64,000 nt of DNA from positions 1-64,000 of the forward strand of contig CAYJIG010000001.1 of the NCBI GenBank assembly GCA_964370165.1. Direction: 5' to 3'. Each line of letters begins with the position of its first letter. Position 1 is the stretch's first letter. A program made the translations under genes and the position numbers. Under the pieces are notes generated by a model. The model searched no databases. It saw only the letters and a program-made list of their open reading frames with translations, and was not told the origin of the DNA. Origin of the DNA: JAAYCI01 sp964370165 (lineage in GTDB: Bacteria; Bacillota; Clostridia; Oscillospirales; Ruminococcaceae). This document shows positions 1 to 7,882 of the stretch, piece after piece.

Positions 1-1207
1 TCAAATCGTTCCAGATTTGGTTTACGTATTCAACACTTTCCAGATACTTTTGGCTGACCACATTTTCTTCAATACCATATTCTGAAGCAATAGCAGACAT
101 GCCTTTCCAGTCGGCTGTGTCGTAATAAATAACCAACTGATAAAGTGCACCGCATACACCTTCGTTGTTCGTCAGTGCGTTTTTAACGTCGTCGGAAACA
201 GGTAGCGGCTCCAGCACATTTTCTAGTGGCACACCCATAAGCAGACCCAAAGTGGAGAACATACCCATGAGGTACGCCTCGCTCTTGCCGATGGGAAGGT
301 TTGGCATGTGTGGGGCAAGCTCTTGACAAAACTGACCGCGTAAAAAGCTGGTGCGGATAAGTTCTGTGGGAAGTTTACCTTTACTGTTTTTAAAACTAAG
401 CAGGTAAATCCATTGTTTCAGCTGGCCTACACCCAGCACAACCAAAGCTTGTTTTACACTGCGGGCAGGGTTGCGAAGGGCAAAATAAGCAGAATTTACA
501 AGTTTCAGCAAGCTGAAAGTAAGGGTAACATCACGTGAAATAATGGTGGTTATTTCGTCAAGGTCAGGCTCTTCCTTTGTGGTGGCAATGATAAGCTGGA
601 AGAAGTTTGACTGCAGATGCTCCATCTTAGGCGTGGAGGAATACATACTTTCGGCCACGTGAGAGCCTTGCATGTATTCTATGTTGTACTGCTTTGCGAA
701 ATCATAAATTTCAGCAGAGTTGACATTATAGCCTACAATGGTTTTTTTGAAACTGGTGGCGATGTCTAAAATACTGTTCAAAGAAGGATTTGGGCGCGCC
801 ATATTTAGCTTGATGATATCAACAATGTCTAAAATAGCAAAATAACGGCTGGAAAATTCAAACCCTTTGATGGCGATTTGATATCCGGCTTTTTTATATC
901 CTTCAATTAATTTTTGGGCCACAGGATGAACCAAAATGGTATCTTCAATTTGAATCACCAATGTTTCGGGGTTGAACATTTTAGGGATATCTTTTTCAAG
1001 CAAGTTAGGAGTAAACGTAACAAAAGCTTTTTTGTTGTCTAAAAGGCGTTCGGAATCCATTTCCAACAAAAAGTCTTCAATCATGTTGGCAGCCAAGGTA
1101 TCTTGCTGGTTATACAAAGACACTCCGCGATCTTCGTATAAAAACTCGTAGGCGATTGCGTCCCCTTCAGAATCAAGAATAGGTTGACGAACAATATTTG
1201 CGCTCAT
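1..1207 (-). CDS. EAL-HDOD signalling protein (YuxH-like), 3' end outside window
   Basis: The frame is open from an ATG at 1207, with a GAGGAGTG ribosome site just upstream, to the window edge, so about 402 residues are visible and the C-terminus is missing. The first half resembles a degenerate EAL domain: it opens with IVRQPILDSEGDAIAYEFLY, but the usual metal-binding DDFGTG segment reads KGFEFS, so c-di-GMP hydrolysis is unlikely. The second half matches an HDOD domain (ISRDVTLTFSLLKLVNSAYF, then RSVKQALVVLG). Proteins of this build are known as regulators that bind partners rather than act as enzymes. It follows cheV by 35 bases on the same strand, which suggests co-transcription with the chemotaxis and PilZ genes. 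The target is unknown. Confidence 0.85.
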   Translation of the reverse strand, partial: MSANIVRQPILDSEGDAIAYEFLYEDRGVSLYNQQDTLAANMIEDFLLEMDSERLLDNKKAFVTFTPNLLEKDIPKMFNPETLVIQIEDTILVHPVAQKLIEGYKKAGYQIAIKGFEFSSRYFAILDIVDIIKLNMARPNPSLNSILDIATSFKKTIVGYNVNSAEIYDFAKQYNIEYMQGSHVAESMYSSTPKMEHLQSNFFQLIIATTKEEPDLDEITTIISRDVTLTFSLLKLVNSAYFALRNPARSVKQALVVLGVGQLKQWIYLLSFKNSKGKLPTELIRTSFLRGQFCQELAPHMPNLPIGKSEAYLMGMFSTLGLLMGVPLENVLEPLPVSDDVKNALTNNEGVCGALYQLVIYYDTADWKGMSAIASEYGIEENVVSQKYLESVEYVNQIWNDL

Positions 1208-1242
1208 CTTGGTAAACACTCCTCACTTGAGAAAATATATAG

Positions 1243-2172
1243 CTACGTATTATCGATTGTTTCCGCACCTGTCATGCTGTCTACAAACTGAATCAACTCA
1301 TAAAGCTGAGGCTTAGAGAACTGCCCCATAGCGCCCAGCTGCTTTCCTACCGCCAAAAGCTGGTCGTTGATAAGTGACGAGAAGATAACAATGGGAATTT
1401 CGTTAAATTCAGGGTCGGCAGTCATCAGTTTTATCAGATGGTGTCCGTCCATTTCAGGCATCTCAATATCTGTGATGACTAAAGCCACATGCTGACGGAT
1501 AGTTTTGTTTCGGGAGCGAAGCTCTTGCAAAAAGTCCCAGGCTTGCTGACCGTTTGAGACCCTGTTTACATGTGAATAGCCTGCTTTTTTCAGGCCGTCA
1601 AGAACCATGCGAGCAAGCAAGTTGGAGTCTTCCACTACCAAGATAGGTGTGGGATTGTTGCTACGTGTGCCCAGTTTATCAAGGGCTGCAAGGTTTATGC
1701 CACTGTCGGGGTTGATTTCAGAAATAATTTTTTCGAAATCCAAGATAGTGATAAGTCGGCCATCGTATTCGGCAATAGCAGTGGCAATGCCGTCGACTCC
1801 ACCGTAAATGATCTCGTCGGGTTTTTGCAAGTTTGTCCATGAAATACGTGTGATTCCAACTACATCATGTACATGAAAAGCATAACTTTCCTGAGAAAAG
1901 TTGGTGATGATGAAAACATCGGTTTCAGGATGGTCGCTTTTTTCAATTCCCAAATATTTAGCAAGGTCTACCACTGTGATAACTTCATCGCGTGGCTTGA
2001 AAACCCCCTCGATATTCGGGTTGGCCTTTTGCATGGGGTTTACAGGGCAATATTTCATGATTTCCATTACTTTGGCTACATTGATACCCAAAGAATGCCC
2101 ACCCAAGTTGAATTCTAATATACCTAATTCATTAGTACCGGACTCAAGTAAAATATCGGCTTTCACGCCCAT
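1243..2172 (-). CDS. cheV: CheV chemotaxis coupling protein
   Basis: 309 residues in two domains: an N-terminal CheW-like coupling domain (about 15-165) and a C-terminal receiver (about 176-305). The receiver has the acidic pair E181-D182, phospho-acceptor D235 in the TDIEMPEMDG motif, and the conserved lysine K287. CheV couples receptors to CheA and is itself phosphorylated by CheA, which helps adaptation. The start at 2172 is chosen because AAAGGAGG lies 10 bases before it; longer in-frame starts up to 2238 lack such a site. It lies between the actin-like ATPase and the EAL-HDOD gene, and on the opposite strand from the cheA operon. Confidence 0.93.
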   Translation of the reverse strand: MGVKADILLESGTNELGILEFNLGGHSLGINVAKVMEIMKYCPVNPMQKANPNIEGVFKPRDEVITVVDLAKYLGIEKSDHPETDVFIITNFSQESYAFHVHDVVGITRISWTNLQKPDEIIYGGVDGIATAIAEYDGRLITILDFEKIISEINPDSGINLAALDKLGTRSNNPTPILVVEDSNLLARMVLDGLKKAGYSHVNRVSNGQQAWDFLQELRSRNKTIRQHVALVITDIEMPEMDGHHLIKLMTADPEFNEIPIVIFSSLINDQLLAVGKQLGAMGQFSKPQLYELIQFVDSMTGAETIDNT

Positions 2173-2283
2173 GTCCCAAAAACCTCCTTTGGCATGTTTT
2201 ATATCCATTAGTATAGCATAAAATTTCAAAAACTCCAATTTAAAGAGAAAAAAATAACAATATGTTCAAAAAATTAGTTAAAT

Positions 2284-4455
2284 TTATGCATCAGATGGCT
2301 CTATCCAGTGTATTTTTATTACATCGCCACTCAGCAGTTCCTCTGTGTAAGATACATTTTGTCCATTTATAGAAATGTGTAAAGCACCTTTTGGGTTTTG
2401 TAGGTCGATATCGGCAAGCTCCAGCATGTCTATAAGTCTGTGCGGCTGGCCGGTGGGTTTGGGTGGTAGCATCATGGATTCACCGTTTAAATCAATGCGC
2501 AAATATCGCGCGAAAGGATTTGTAGTAGTTGGTGTGGAAGTATCCTCGGTAGGAGGTTGTATGGTTTCCTCAATAAAATTTGAGGTAGCTTCGGAAGAGG
2601 TGTTTTCCGGTGCTTGAGAAACTTGAGGAATTTCGGCAAATTCCGCAGGGACCGGTGATGGTGTGACATTATATGCTGTAGAATCGCCCTTGTCTTCAGC
2701 ACCGGACAAAACAGTGCAGCTGATAACATCACCGTCGGATAAAATAGCAGAAACATCAGACACGCTACCGTTTACTGTGATGATAGCACCATCTGCCGAG
2801 ATATTTGCCGCAGAGCACAGCTCGCCAACAGTGCGCAAAACAAAAATCTGAACATTGTCACCGTCGCTTATGGCAGAGTCTAAATTGGCATGTTTTCCGT
2901 TTATTTGGGCAATTAAACCTGCGTATACAGGCTTGTTGTTTAAAACAATTTGAATAGGTATATCGCCATTTGCATATTTAGAAATGGTGGCGGATGCATC
3001 ATCGCCGTTTGTGGCGGGGATGATATCAATAGCATCACCGTCTTCAACAGGCGTGGACAGGCTGGCAAGCTTGCCACCAAGAGATATCTCGGCTGTGGTA
3101 TATGGCGTGCCACGCAAAACACACCTCTCGCCGTTTAGCGTGAATGTAAGGCTACGTCCATTACGACCCATAATGTCGGAATAGCGATATCCACCGGCCA
3201 AAAGCGCGTCCATGACACTGAATGTTTCGCCGGCAAAAAGCTTTACATGTTCTCCGTTAATTGTCACAACTGTGCCGGAGCGCTCGGCATTATCACAGGC
3301 AGATAACGCAATGCCAAGTGGTGTGGCAAACTCCGGCCCGCTTATGCCGATTACATTAGTGAGATCGCAATCTGAAAAGCGAGTGCCGGAAATAGCAACC
3401 CTTTTTGGATCAAGCTGTAGAACATTTGCGACTTTTTCGGCGAGACCCGGCGTCTTGCTTCCGCCACCCACCAAAAAAACAGCAGAGGGAGAAGAATCGT
3501 TACATTCTAATATTTTTTCGGAAATTACCTCGGCTAGGCTATCTACAGAAGAAGAAATGGCCGAAATGATATCATCGGCGCTTGGATTGTGGGTGAAACC
3601 CAAAATATCGGTATAATCAAAAGGTCCGCCGTCTTGCAAGGCGAGTTTTAGTTTTTCGGCACCGGCAAAGTCTACCAAAAACTGTTTTATTAAAGCTTCG
3701 GTTATCTCGTCGCCGGCAATGGTGGCCATGGTGTATCCGGATACAGCAGAGTTTGCCGATACTGCAATATCAGAAGTACCTGCCCCAATGTCTACCAAAG
3801 CAAGATTTAGCAGCTGCAAGTCACGTGGAATAACAGCACGCATGGCCGCAATAGGCTCTAGCGTGAGGGTGTCGATGGAGAGATCCAGCAAACTCATACA
3901 TTTAAACAAGCTGTCCACCACTTCTGTGGGCAAGAAAGTAGCTATCACCTCTACCTCGGCTATGCTACCGGAGTGGCCCAGCAACGTGCTGAAAGGATAG
4001 CCGTCCAGCAAATAGCGCACCACTGAATGTCCTACACAGTAGTAAGGTGTGTCGTCTTCATCCTCGCTTAATTCAATACGCGCGTTGTTGATGGCGGTGT
4101 TTTCCAGCGCATAGATCATTTGTGTGGTGATGGACATGGATGAAGAAAACTTACTGCTGGCTTTAGCACGGCAAGTTTTTAAAGCGCGACCTGCCGCAGC
4201 AATGCTGACAGATGAAAAGGTGACGTTCATCTGATCTTCAATACTATTTTTCACACGGGCGGCAACCTCGGCCACCTGCGAAATATTTTCAATTTGACCG
4301 TCTATCATGGCACGTTTTGGATGAGACTCCATAGCCCATGCATCGGCCACAAAATCAGTACCCTCTTTATGGCCTGCAATGCCGATTACGTTACGGGTAC
4401 CGATATCTAATATAAATATCTGTTCTTTTGATGCTGCAAGACGGATATCTTCCAA
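2284..4455 (-). CDS. FtsA/actin-like ATPase with repeated beta-grasp-like C-terminal modules
   Basis: About 723 residues from a TTG at 4455, chosen because GGAGGA ends seven bases before it; another TTG at 4470 lies upstream of that site. In numbering from 4470, the N-terminal 390 residues are an FtsA/PilM-type actin fold: phosphate loop DIGTRN (22-27), second loop DIGAGTSD (227-234), adenosine motif VGGGSKTPG (334-342). Residues about 398-590 and 655-728 look like several small modules, each with a VNG- or LNGE-type strand and ending in a DGD-V/I or GD-V/I motif, reminiscent of ThiS/MoaD-like beta-grasp folds; a Pro/Thr-rich linker (600-650) precedes the last. Ordinary FtsA is about 420 residues and lies beside ftsZ; this one lies among PilZ, ComFB and cheV genes. 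A role in division is therefore doubtful, and scaffold or motility assembly is an alternative. Confidence 0.75.
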   Translation of the reverse strand: MEDIRLAASKEQIFILDIGTRNVIGIAGHKEGTDFVADAWAMESHPKRAMIDGQIENISQVAEVAARVKNSIEDQMNVTFSSVSIAAAGRALKTCRAKASSKFSSSMSITTQMIYALENTAINNARIELSEDEDDTPYYCVGHSVVRYLLDGYPFSTLLGHSGSIAEVEVIATFLPTEVVDSLFKCMSLLDLSIDTLTLEPIAAMRAVIPRDLQLLNLALVDIGAGTSDIAVSANSAVSGYTMATIAGDEITEALIKQFLVDFAGAEKLKLALQDGGPFDYTDILGFTHNPSADDIISAISSSVDSLAEVISEKILECNDSSPSAVFLVGGGSKTPGLAEKVANVLQLDPKRVAISGTRFSDCDLTNVIGISGPEFATPLGIALSACDNAERSGTVVTINGEHVKLFAGETFSVMDALLAGGYRYSDIMGRNGRSLTFTLNGERCVLRGTPYTTAEISLGGKLASLSTPVEDGDAIDIIPATNGDDASATISKYANGDIPIQIVLNNKPVYAGLIAQINGKHANLDSAISDGDNVQIFVLRTVGELCSAANISADGAIITVNGSVSDVSAILSDGDVISCTVLSGAEDKGDSTAYNVTPSPVPAEFAEIPQVSQAPENTSSEATSNFIEETIQPPTEDTSTPTTTNPFARYLRIDLNGESMMLPPKPTGQPHRLIDMLELADIDLQNPKGALHISINGQNVSYTEELLSGDVIKIHWIEPSDA

Positions 4456-4521
4456 ACCAAGTTCCTCCAAACTGTTAAAAAGGAATATAAACCATCCGAT
4501 TATGCCGACATAAGCGCAAAA

Positions 4522-5235
4522 CTAGCGTGAGCCGGCCGATAGGGAGTTACGTTGCCTGTTTTTTTCATGGCGTTGTAACTGGAACAGCTCTTTGCACAAA
4601 AAGTCCATCTGTCGCTCGGTGTAATCAAAAAATATACAACCATATTGTATTTCGTCTTGCGGCGTTTTTATCAGGCGTTGTACACGCAAGCAAAACGACA
4701 TAGGAGAGTCTAAAATACTAAATTCGATAAAATAATTAGAGTTTTCCTCCAGTGCTTTATCTGAATGTAGGCGCATGCCTGTCAAGCTAATATCTACAAC
4801 ACGTACCTCAAACGAGTTTTTGTTGAGAAGGGCTTGCTGCTCTTGTGGTGTGGCAGCATTTTTCACTTCCTCGTCCAGTGCGGCTTGATCTTCTTCATTT
4901 AATAGTGGCGTCAGCTTAGCCACGGCACTGGTATTTACCCTGAAAGCACCTCTGCGCTCAAAATCCTGCAAAGTGCGAACTTCTTCCACTCGCAAAAAGT
5001 TTTCCGTGGAAAGATATACCGTGCCCATTTGTATATGTGTGCCATGTTTTTGATTATGTATGAGTAGCTTCACAAGCGTGCGATATTGCAATAAAGGCAT
5101 ACGATCGTTGTTTGAAGCAGAAATTTCTAATGCCTCATGATCGATTTTAATTATACGACCATTTGCAAGAGAAATGTTGGCCGTACTTTTAATTTCACAC
5201 GTTGAACCTATAAATTCTTGCGGTAGTGCCAGCAT
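4522..5235 (-). CDS. PilZ domain c-di-GMP receptor (YcgR/YpfA-like)
   Basis: 237 residues. The C-terminal half carries both PilZ c-di-GMP binding motifs: the RxxxR box in RRGAFRV (about 93-99) and DISLTG (about 148-153). The N-terminal half is a beta-rich domain like that preceding PilZ in YcgR-type flagellar brake proteins. The sequence between the motifs has an acidic helical insert. The ATG at 5235 follows GAGGTGAGTT. It sits between the ComFB-like gene and the actin-like ATPase gene on the same strand. By family knowledge it binds c-di-GMP and acts on motility or surface machinery; the actual partner is not shown. Confidence 0.85.
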   Translation of the reverse strand: MLALPQEFIGSTCEIKSTANISLANGRIIKIDHEALEISASNNDRMPLLQYRTLVKLLIHNQKHGTHIQMGTVYLSTENFLRVEEVRTLQDFERRGAFRVNTSAVAKLTPLLNEEDQAALDEEVKNAATPQEQQALLNKNSFEVRVVDISLTGMRLHSDKALEENSNYFIEFSILDSPMSFCLRVQRLIKTPQDEIQYGCIFFDYTERQMDFLCKELFQLQRHEKNRQRNSLSAGSR

Positions 5236-5293
5236 AACTCACCTCATACGAAATAAAATAAACTTGATAAAGATATCCCCGATATATCTGTAA

Positions 5294-5572
5294 CTATGTT
5301 TGATGGACGGGTGTCCCGTCTAAACTTGAAACACCTTTGCCGATGGCAACTAGTATCATAGAAAGATTTTGCACATCGCGTGCATGATAAGAGCCGTATA
5401 CTTCACCTGAAACACAAGTGACGTAAAACGGATCAAGATCGTTTAAAGCTACTGTTTTGATACGAGCCATACAGTTTTCACATTTGCATAAATCGACGTA
5501 TTTTGAAGGATTGCTTTCAAGCTCGTTTTTCAAAAGTTCACTGACCAGTGTTTCCATGTGATTGTGTATCAA
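5294..5572 (-). CDS. ComFB-like late competence family protein
   Basis: About 92 residues. The core (METLVSELL..., then LCKCENCMARIKTVALNDL and DPFYV) matches the ComFB family pattern: a helical pair with a CxCxxC cysteine cluster likely to bind zinc, then the ALN-LPP-like stretch. Cyanobacterial members of this family are known to bind c-di-GMP, which fits the PilZ gene next door. The start TTG at 5572 is preferred because GAGGTG lies seven bases upstream; the ATG at 5557 lacks a close ribosome site, and starts at 5602 or 5644 lie upstream of that site. A candidate promoter lies at 5630-5657. Its function in this organism is not known. Confidence 0.75.
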   Translation of the reverse strand: MIHNHMETLVSELLKNELESNPSKYVDLCKCENCMARIKTVALNDLDPFYVTCVSGEVYGSYHARDVQNLSMILVAIGKGVSSLDGTPVHQT

Positions 5573-5629
5573 AATAAGGCACCTCGTTTGTGTAAATACC
5601 ATTATATATTTAAAACTGAGATAAAAAAA

Positions 5630-5657
5630 CTTATAATACACCATTATAAAAAGTCAA
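5630..5657 (-). promoter_or_regulatory. SigA-type promoter for the ComFB/PilZ/ATPase/cheV group
   Basis: Reading the minus strand: TTGACT (5657-5652), 16-base spacer, TATAAG (5635-5630). The start of transcription would be about 50 bases before the TTG at 5572. This suggests the group from the ComFB-like gene leftwards can be transcribed apart from the YlqG/YlqH pair. Confidence 0.5.
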
Positions 5658-5686
5658 GTTATATAATTATAGCAATAAATAAAGGA

Positions 5687-5719
5687 AAATAAAAGTGCTT
5701 TTGGGAATTTTACGAGCAC
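5687..5719 (-). terminator. Weak hairpin terminator after ylqH-like gene
   Basis: On the minus strand GTGCT (5719-5715) pairs with AGCAC (5699-5695), followed by TTTTATTTT. The stem is only five to six pairs with a 15-base loop, so termination may be partial. Confidence 0.35.
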
Positions 5720-5725
5720 AAATGT

Positions 5726-6091
5726 TTATTTTTTTGGCTCGGTCGAAAGACGGTTGCGAAGTTCTTCGGTGCTTAAAGGTGCGCTACCCGGGGTGACATC
5801 GTGTTTTAATGTGTTTGACACGGTGAGAATTTGCATATAAATAGCCGCAATAACCTCATAAAGCTCGGTGGGAATATTTCTGCCTACTTCCAGCATACAC
5901 AGCATACTGGCGGCAGAATCGTCCTTGAAAACAGGTATACCTTTTTCCTCGGCAATACCTATTATTTTATCGGCAATCTGACCATAGCCTGAAGCGATTA
6001 CCACCGGAGCGGCATCGTCGTCGGCACGGTATCGTAATGCGACAGCCTTGTTTTTACGATTTTTTGAGTTGTCAGTGTTAGATTTTGACAT
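5726..6091 (-). CDS. Stand-alone FlhB C-terminal-like protein (YlqH type)
   Basis: 121 residues resembling the cytoplasmic C-terminal domain of FlhB/EscU, the export switch of flagellar and type III secretion systems: AVALRYRADDDAAPVVIASG, then GIPVFKDDSAA and a VGRNIPTELYEVIAAIY tail. It has no membrane segment and no NPTH self-cleavage motif, which marks it as the small YlqH-like paralogue rather than FlhB itself. The lysine-rich N-terminus is probably disordered. The ATG at 6091 overlaps the end of the upstream FliK-like gene by 14 bases, so translation is likely coupled. The pair matches Bacillus ylqG-ylqH in order; the function of that pair is unsettled. Confidence 0.85.
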   Translation of the reverse strand: MSKSNTDNSKNRKNKAVALRYRADDDAAPVVIASGYGQIADKIIGIAEEKGIPVFKDDSAASMLCMLEVGRNIPTELYEVIAAIYMQILTVSNTLKHDVTPGSAPLSTEELRNRLSTEPKK

Positions 6092-7496
6092 CGATTCCCG
6101 TCCTTTTATGAGGTAGATTGGTGAAAACGTCCATCAAGCTACGGGTGGATTCCAGCTTGTCGATATTGATGCTTTCGAAACTATAGCCTAGGTTTGAAAC
6201 GGTTTGCCGCAAAGCAGGGGCTATACCTTTGAAGGCAGATAGATATGCAGGAGGACAAAATAAGTTTAAAGAAAGGCGCTTTCCATGGACATATATATCA
6301 CTCTCAAAACGTCCGATACCCTCTACATCAAAAGTCAAAAGCATGTGGGTGTCGGAGTCCTCAGAACCACCACCGGAGTTTTCGGCGTTTGGATCTATCC
6401 AGATTTCCGCAAAAGCACGCAAGTCCATGTATTCCACCGGTAGAATGAAATGAAGCAGTGGGGTGAAGTTCGACGGACTGGCAAGCAGGCTGTGAATAAT
6501 CCTGTCCACTTTATCGCCGGATAAAAGCTCTACATCCTTGCTGTTTGCTTGCTCGCCTATGATTTTGCTTAGCACATCAATAACACGGCTTTCTTCCTCG
6601 GCACCACGTACATTACGAGCATCGTCAAGATATTGGTTTAAAAACGCCTGAAGTTTATCAACAAGGTCTAATTTTTGTGCATCGCCGTCCATCTGCGAAA
6701 GAAGCAAATTTAAGGCTTGCGGCAGAAAATCCTCATTTGTGTTGTAGCGAGACATGTTGTAAACTACAAGTGAGGATATTTTTTCCAGAGCCGGAGAAAA
6801 TAAAACGCTGTTTTGGATTTCGGAAAGTACCTCGGATACCTGTGACTTGAGCTGAGCGAAATTATCGCTTGCATCAGGGGCGCGAAACGCCAGCATCAAA
6901 CTTTCAAGCTTTCCCGAAAGATGTGGGCTGACGTGTAAACTTTGGGCCAAAAAAGAAAGGTTGTTTGAAATACTTTGCAAAACATCATGGCGCGATAAAG
7001 TGGCGTTAAGCCCTTTTAGCAAAACGCCTATTCCGGTGGCAAGCTCGGGCTTGCCTGCACTTTGAGCTAGAATATCCCTTAAGGTGTCGAAAAAATCGCC
7101 CTTAAACATGGTGGTGTTTTGTTCTTGTCGCAATAGCTCGGCAATGATATCCTCGGGTTGCATGAGCAAAGCACCAAACAGCTGCTGGATTTCTTGAGAT
7201 AAAGCAGAGTTTTGAGAAGGAATTAACTGCAGTACTTCTTGTAGCATCGATATACTGCGAATCATACTGACAGTGACAGTAGGGTCTTTCAGCAGATCTG
7301 TTAAAATTTTGGGTGCATCAGAAGAATTAGGCGAAAGACCGGTGTTTTGCTGAAAAAGCTCTTGAGGATCCACCGGCTTGCTTACCCGTGTGACATCGGA
7401 AAGATCAAACGGAACGGTTGGGTTAGGGTTAGGGCGAACAGCCTGTGTTGGGTTTCGCTCCACCAAAGGTGTACTAATCTTTAAAAGATCAGCCAT
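6078..7496 (-). CDS. FliK-like hook-length-control domain protein (YlqG type)
   Basis: 472 residues, mostly predicted helix, rich in Gln, Ser and Leu, with a Pro/Asn-rich N-terminus. The last 100 residues (from about AEIWIDPNAE through YSFESINIDKL) have the beta-rich pattern of the FliK C-terminal (Flg_hook) domain, which in flagella signals FlhB to switch substrate. Pairing with an FlhB C-terminal-like protein encoded immediately downstream is consistent with that interaction. The start ATG is preceded by AAAGGGGGCGA. An overlapping motility-type promoter candidate is at 7600-7625. No other hook or rod genes are in the window, so whether it acts on a flagellum here is an inference. Confidence 0.7.
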   Translation of the reverse strand: MADLLKISTPLVERNPTQAVRPNPNPTVPFDLSDVTRVSKPVDPQELFQQNTGLSPNSSDAPKILTDLLKDPTVTVSMIRSISMLQEVLQLIPSQNSALSQEIQQLFGALLMQPEDIIAELLRQEQNTTMFKGDFFDTLRDILAQSAGKPELATGIGVLLKGLNATLSRHDVLQSISNNLSFLAQSLHVSPHLSGKLESLMLAFRAPDASDNFAQLKSQVSEVLSEIQNSVLFSPALEKISSLVVYNMSRYNTNEDFLPQALNLLLSQMDGDAQKLDLVDKLQAFLNQYLDDARNVRGAEEESRVIDVLSKIIGEQANSKDVELLSGDKVDRIIHSLLASPSNFTPLLHFILPVEYMDLRAFAEIWIDPNAENSGGGSEDSDTHMLLTFDVEGIGRFESDIYVHGKRLSLNLFCPPAYLSAFKGIAPALRQTVSNLGYSFESINIDKLESTRSLMDVFTNLPHKRTGIDVKI

Positions 7497-7599
7497 ATAT
7501 AATCGCCCCCTTTATCTAAGATAAAATTGTACGGACTAAATTTAAAACATATATAATAGTCCAAATCAGTAAGAAAAAATAATTTAAGTATTAAAAATA

Positions 7600-7625
7600 A
7601 TATCGGCAAAAACAAAATATTATTA
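7600..7625 (-). promoter_or_regulatory. SigD/sigma-28-like promoter upstream of ylqG-like gene
   Basis: On the minus strand the octamer GCCGATAT (7607-7600) is identical to the Bacillus SigD -10 consensus; TAAT (7625-7622) lies 14 bases upstream, a three-of-four match to the TAAA -35. It would start transcription about 95 bases before the FliK-like gene. The motility-related product makes this site plausible. Confidence 0.45.
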
Positions 7626-7758
7626 ATACCAGTGTACCATGGAAATTACACTAGGTACAGAAAAATGAAAAAAAATCAGTTTAAAAAGGCAAAATTGTAC
7701 TAAAAATTAGAAAAGTATTAACAATTTGAGTAAAGTGTAAAATCTCAATGAATGTATA

Positions 7759-7787
7759 TTGCACATGTGAGCAAATGACGCTATAAT
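7759..7787 (+). promoter_or_regulatory. SigA-type promoter for the che operon
   Basis: TTGCAC (7759-7764), 17-base spacer, TATAAT (7782-7787), about 95 bases before the cheA start. This looks like a housekeeping promoter rather than a motility-sigma promoter. Confidence 0.65.
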
Positions 7788-7882
7788 GAATTTGTGGTAA
7801 TAGAATTTGTTTATATATTTGGTTCAAGAACACAAAGCTGAAAGTGATTTATTAGTGATAATGGAAAAGTAGGTGACACTTT

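Larger units (their letters stand above)
7497..7882. other. Divergent regulatory region between ylqG-like gene and cheA
   Basis: 386 AT-rich bases without a credible gene. It holds a motility-sigma-like promoter pointing left (7600-7625), a SigA-type promoter pointing right (7759-7787), and an inverted repeat GGACTA (7533-7538) / TAGTCC (7557-7562) separated by 18 bases just upstream of the leftward gene, which could be an operator. Confidence 0.6.

Noticed and set aside
2284..4455. Ordinary cell-division FtsA
   Set aside because: It is about 300 residues too long, has a module-rich tail and no ftsZ neighbour; only the ATPase fold is shared.
7533..7562. GGACTA/TAGTCC inverted repeat as a terminator
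   Set aside because: It lies upstream of both divergent genes, has an 18-base A/T loop and no T-run; at most an operator.
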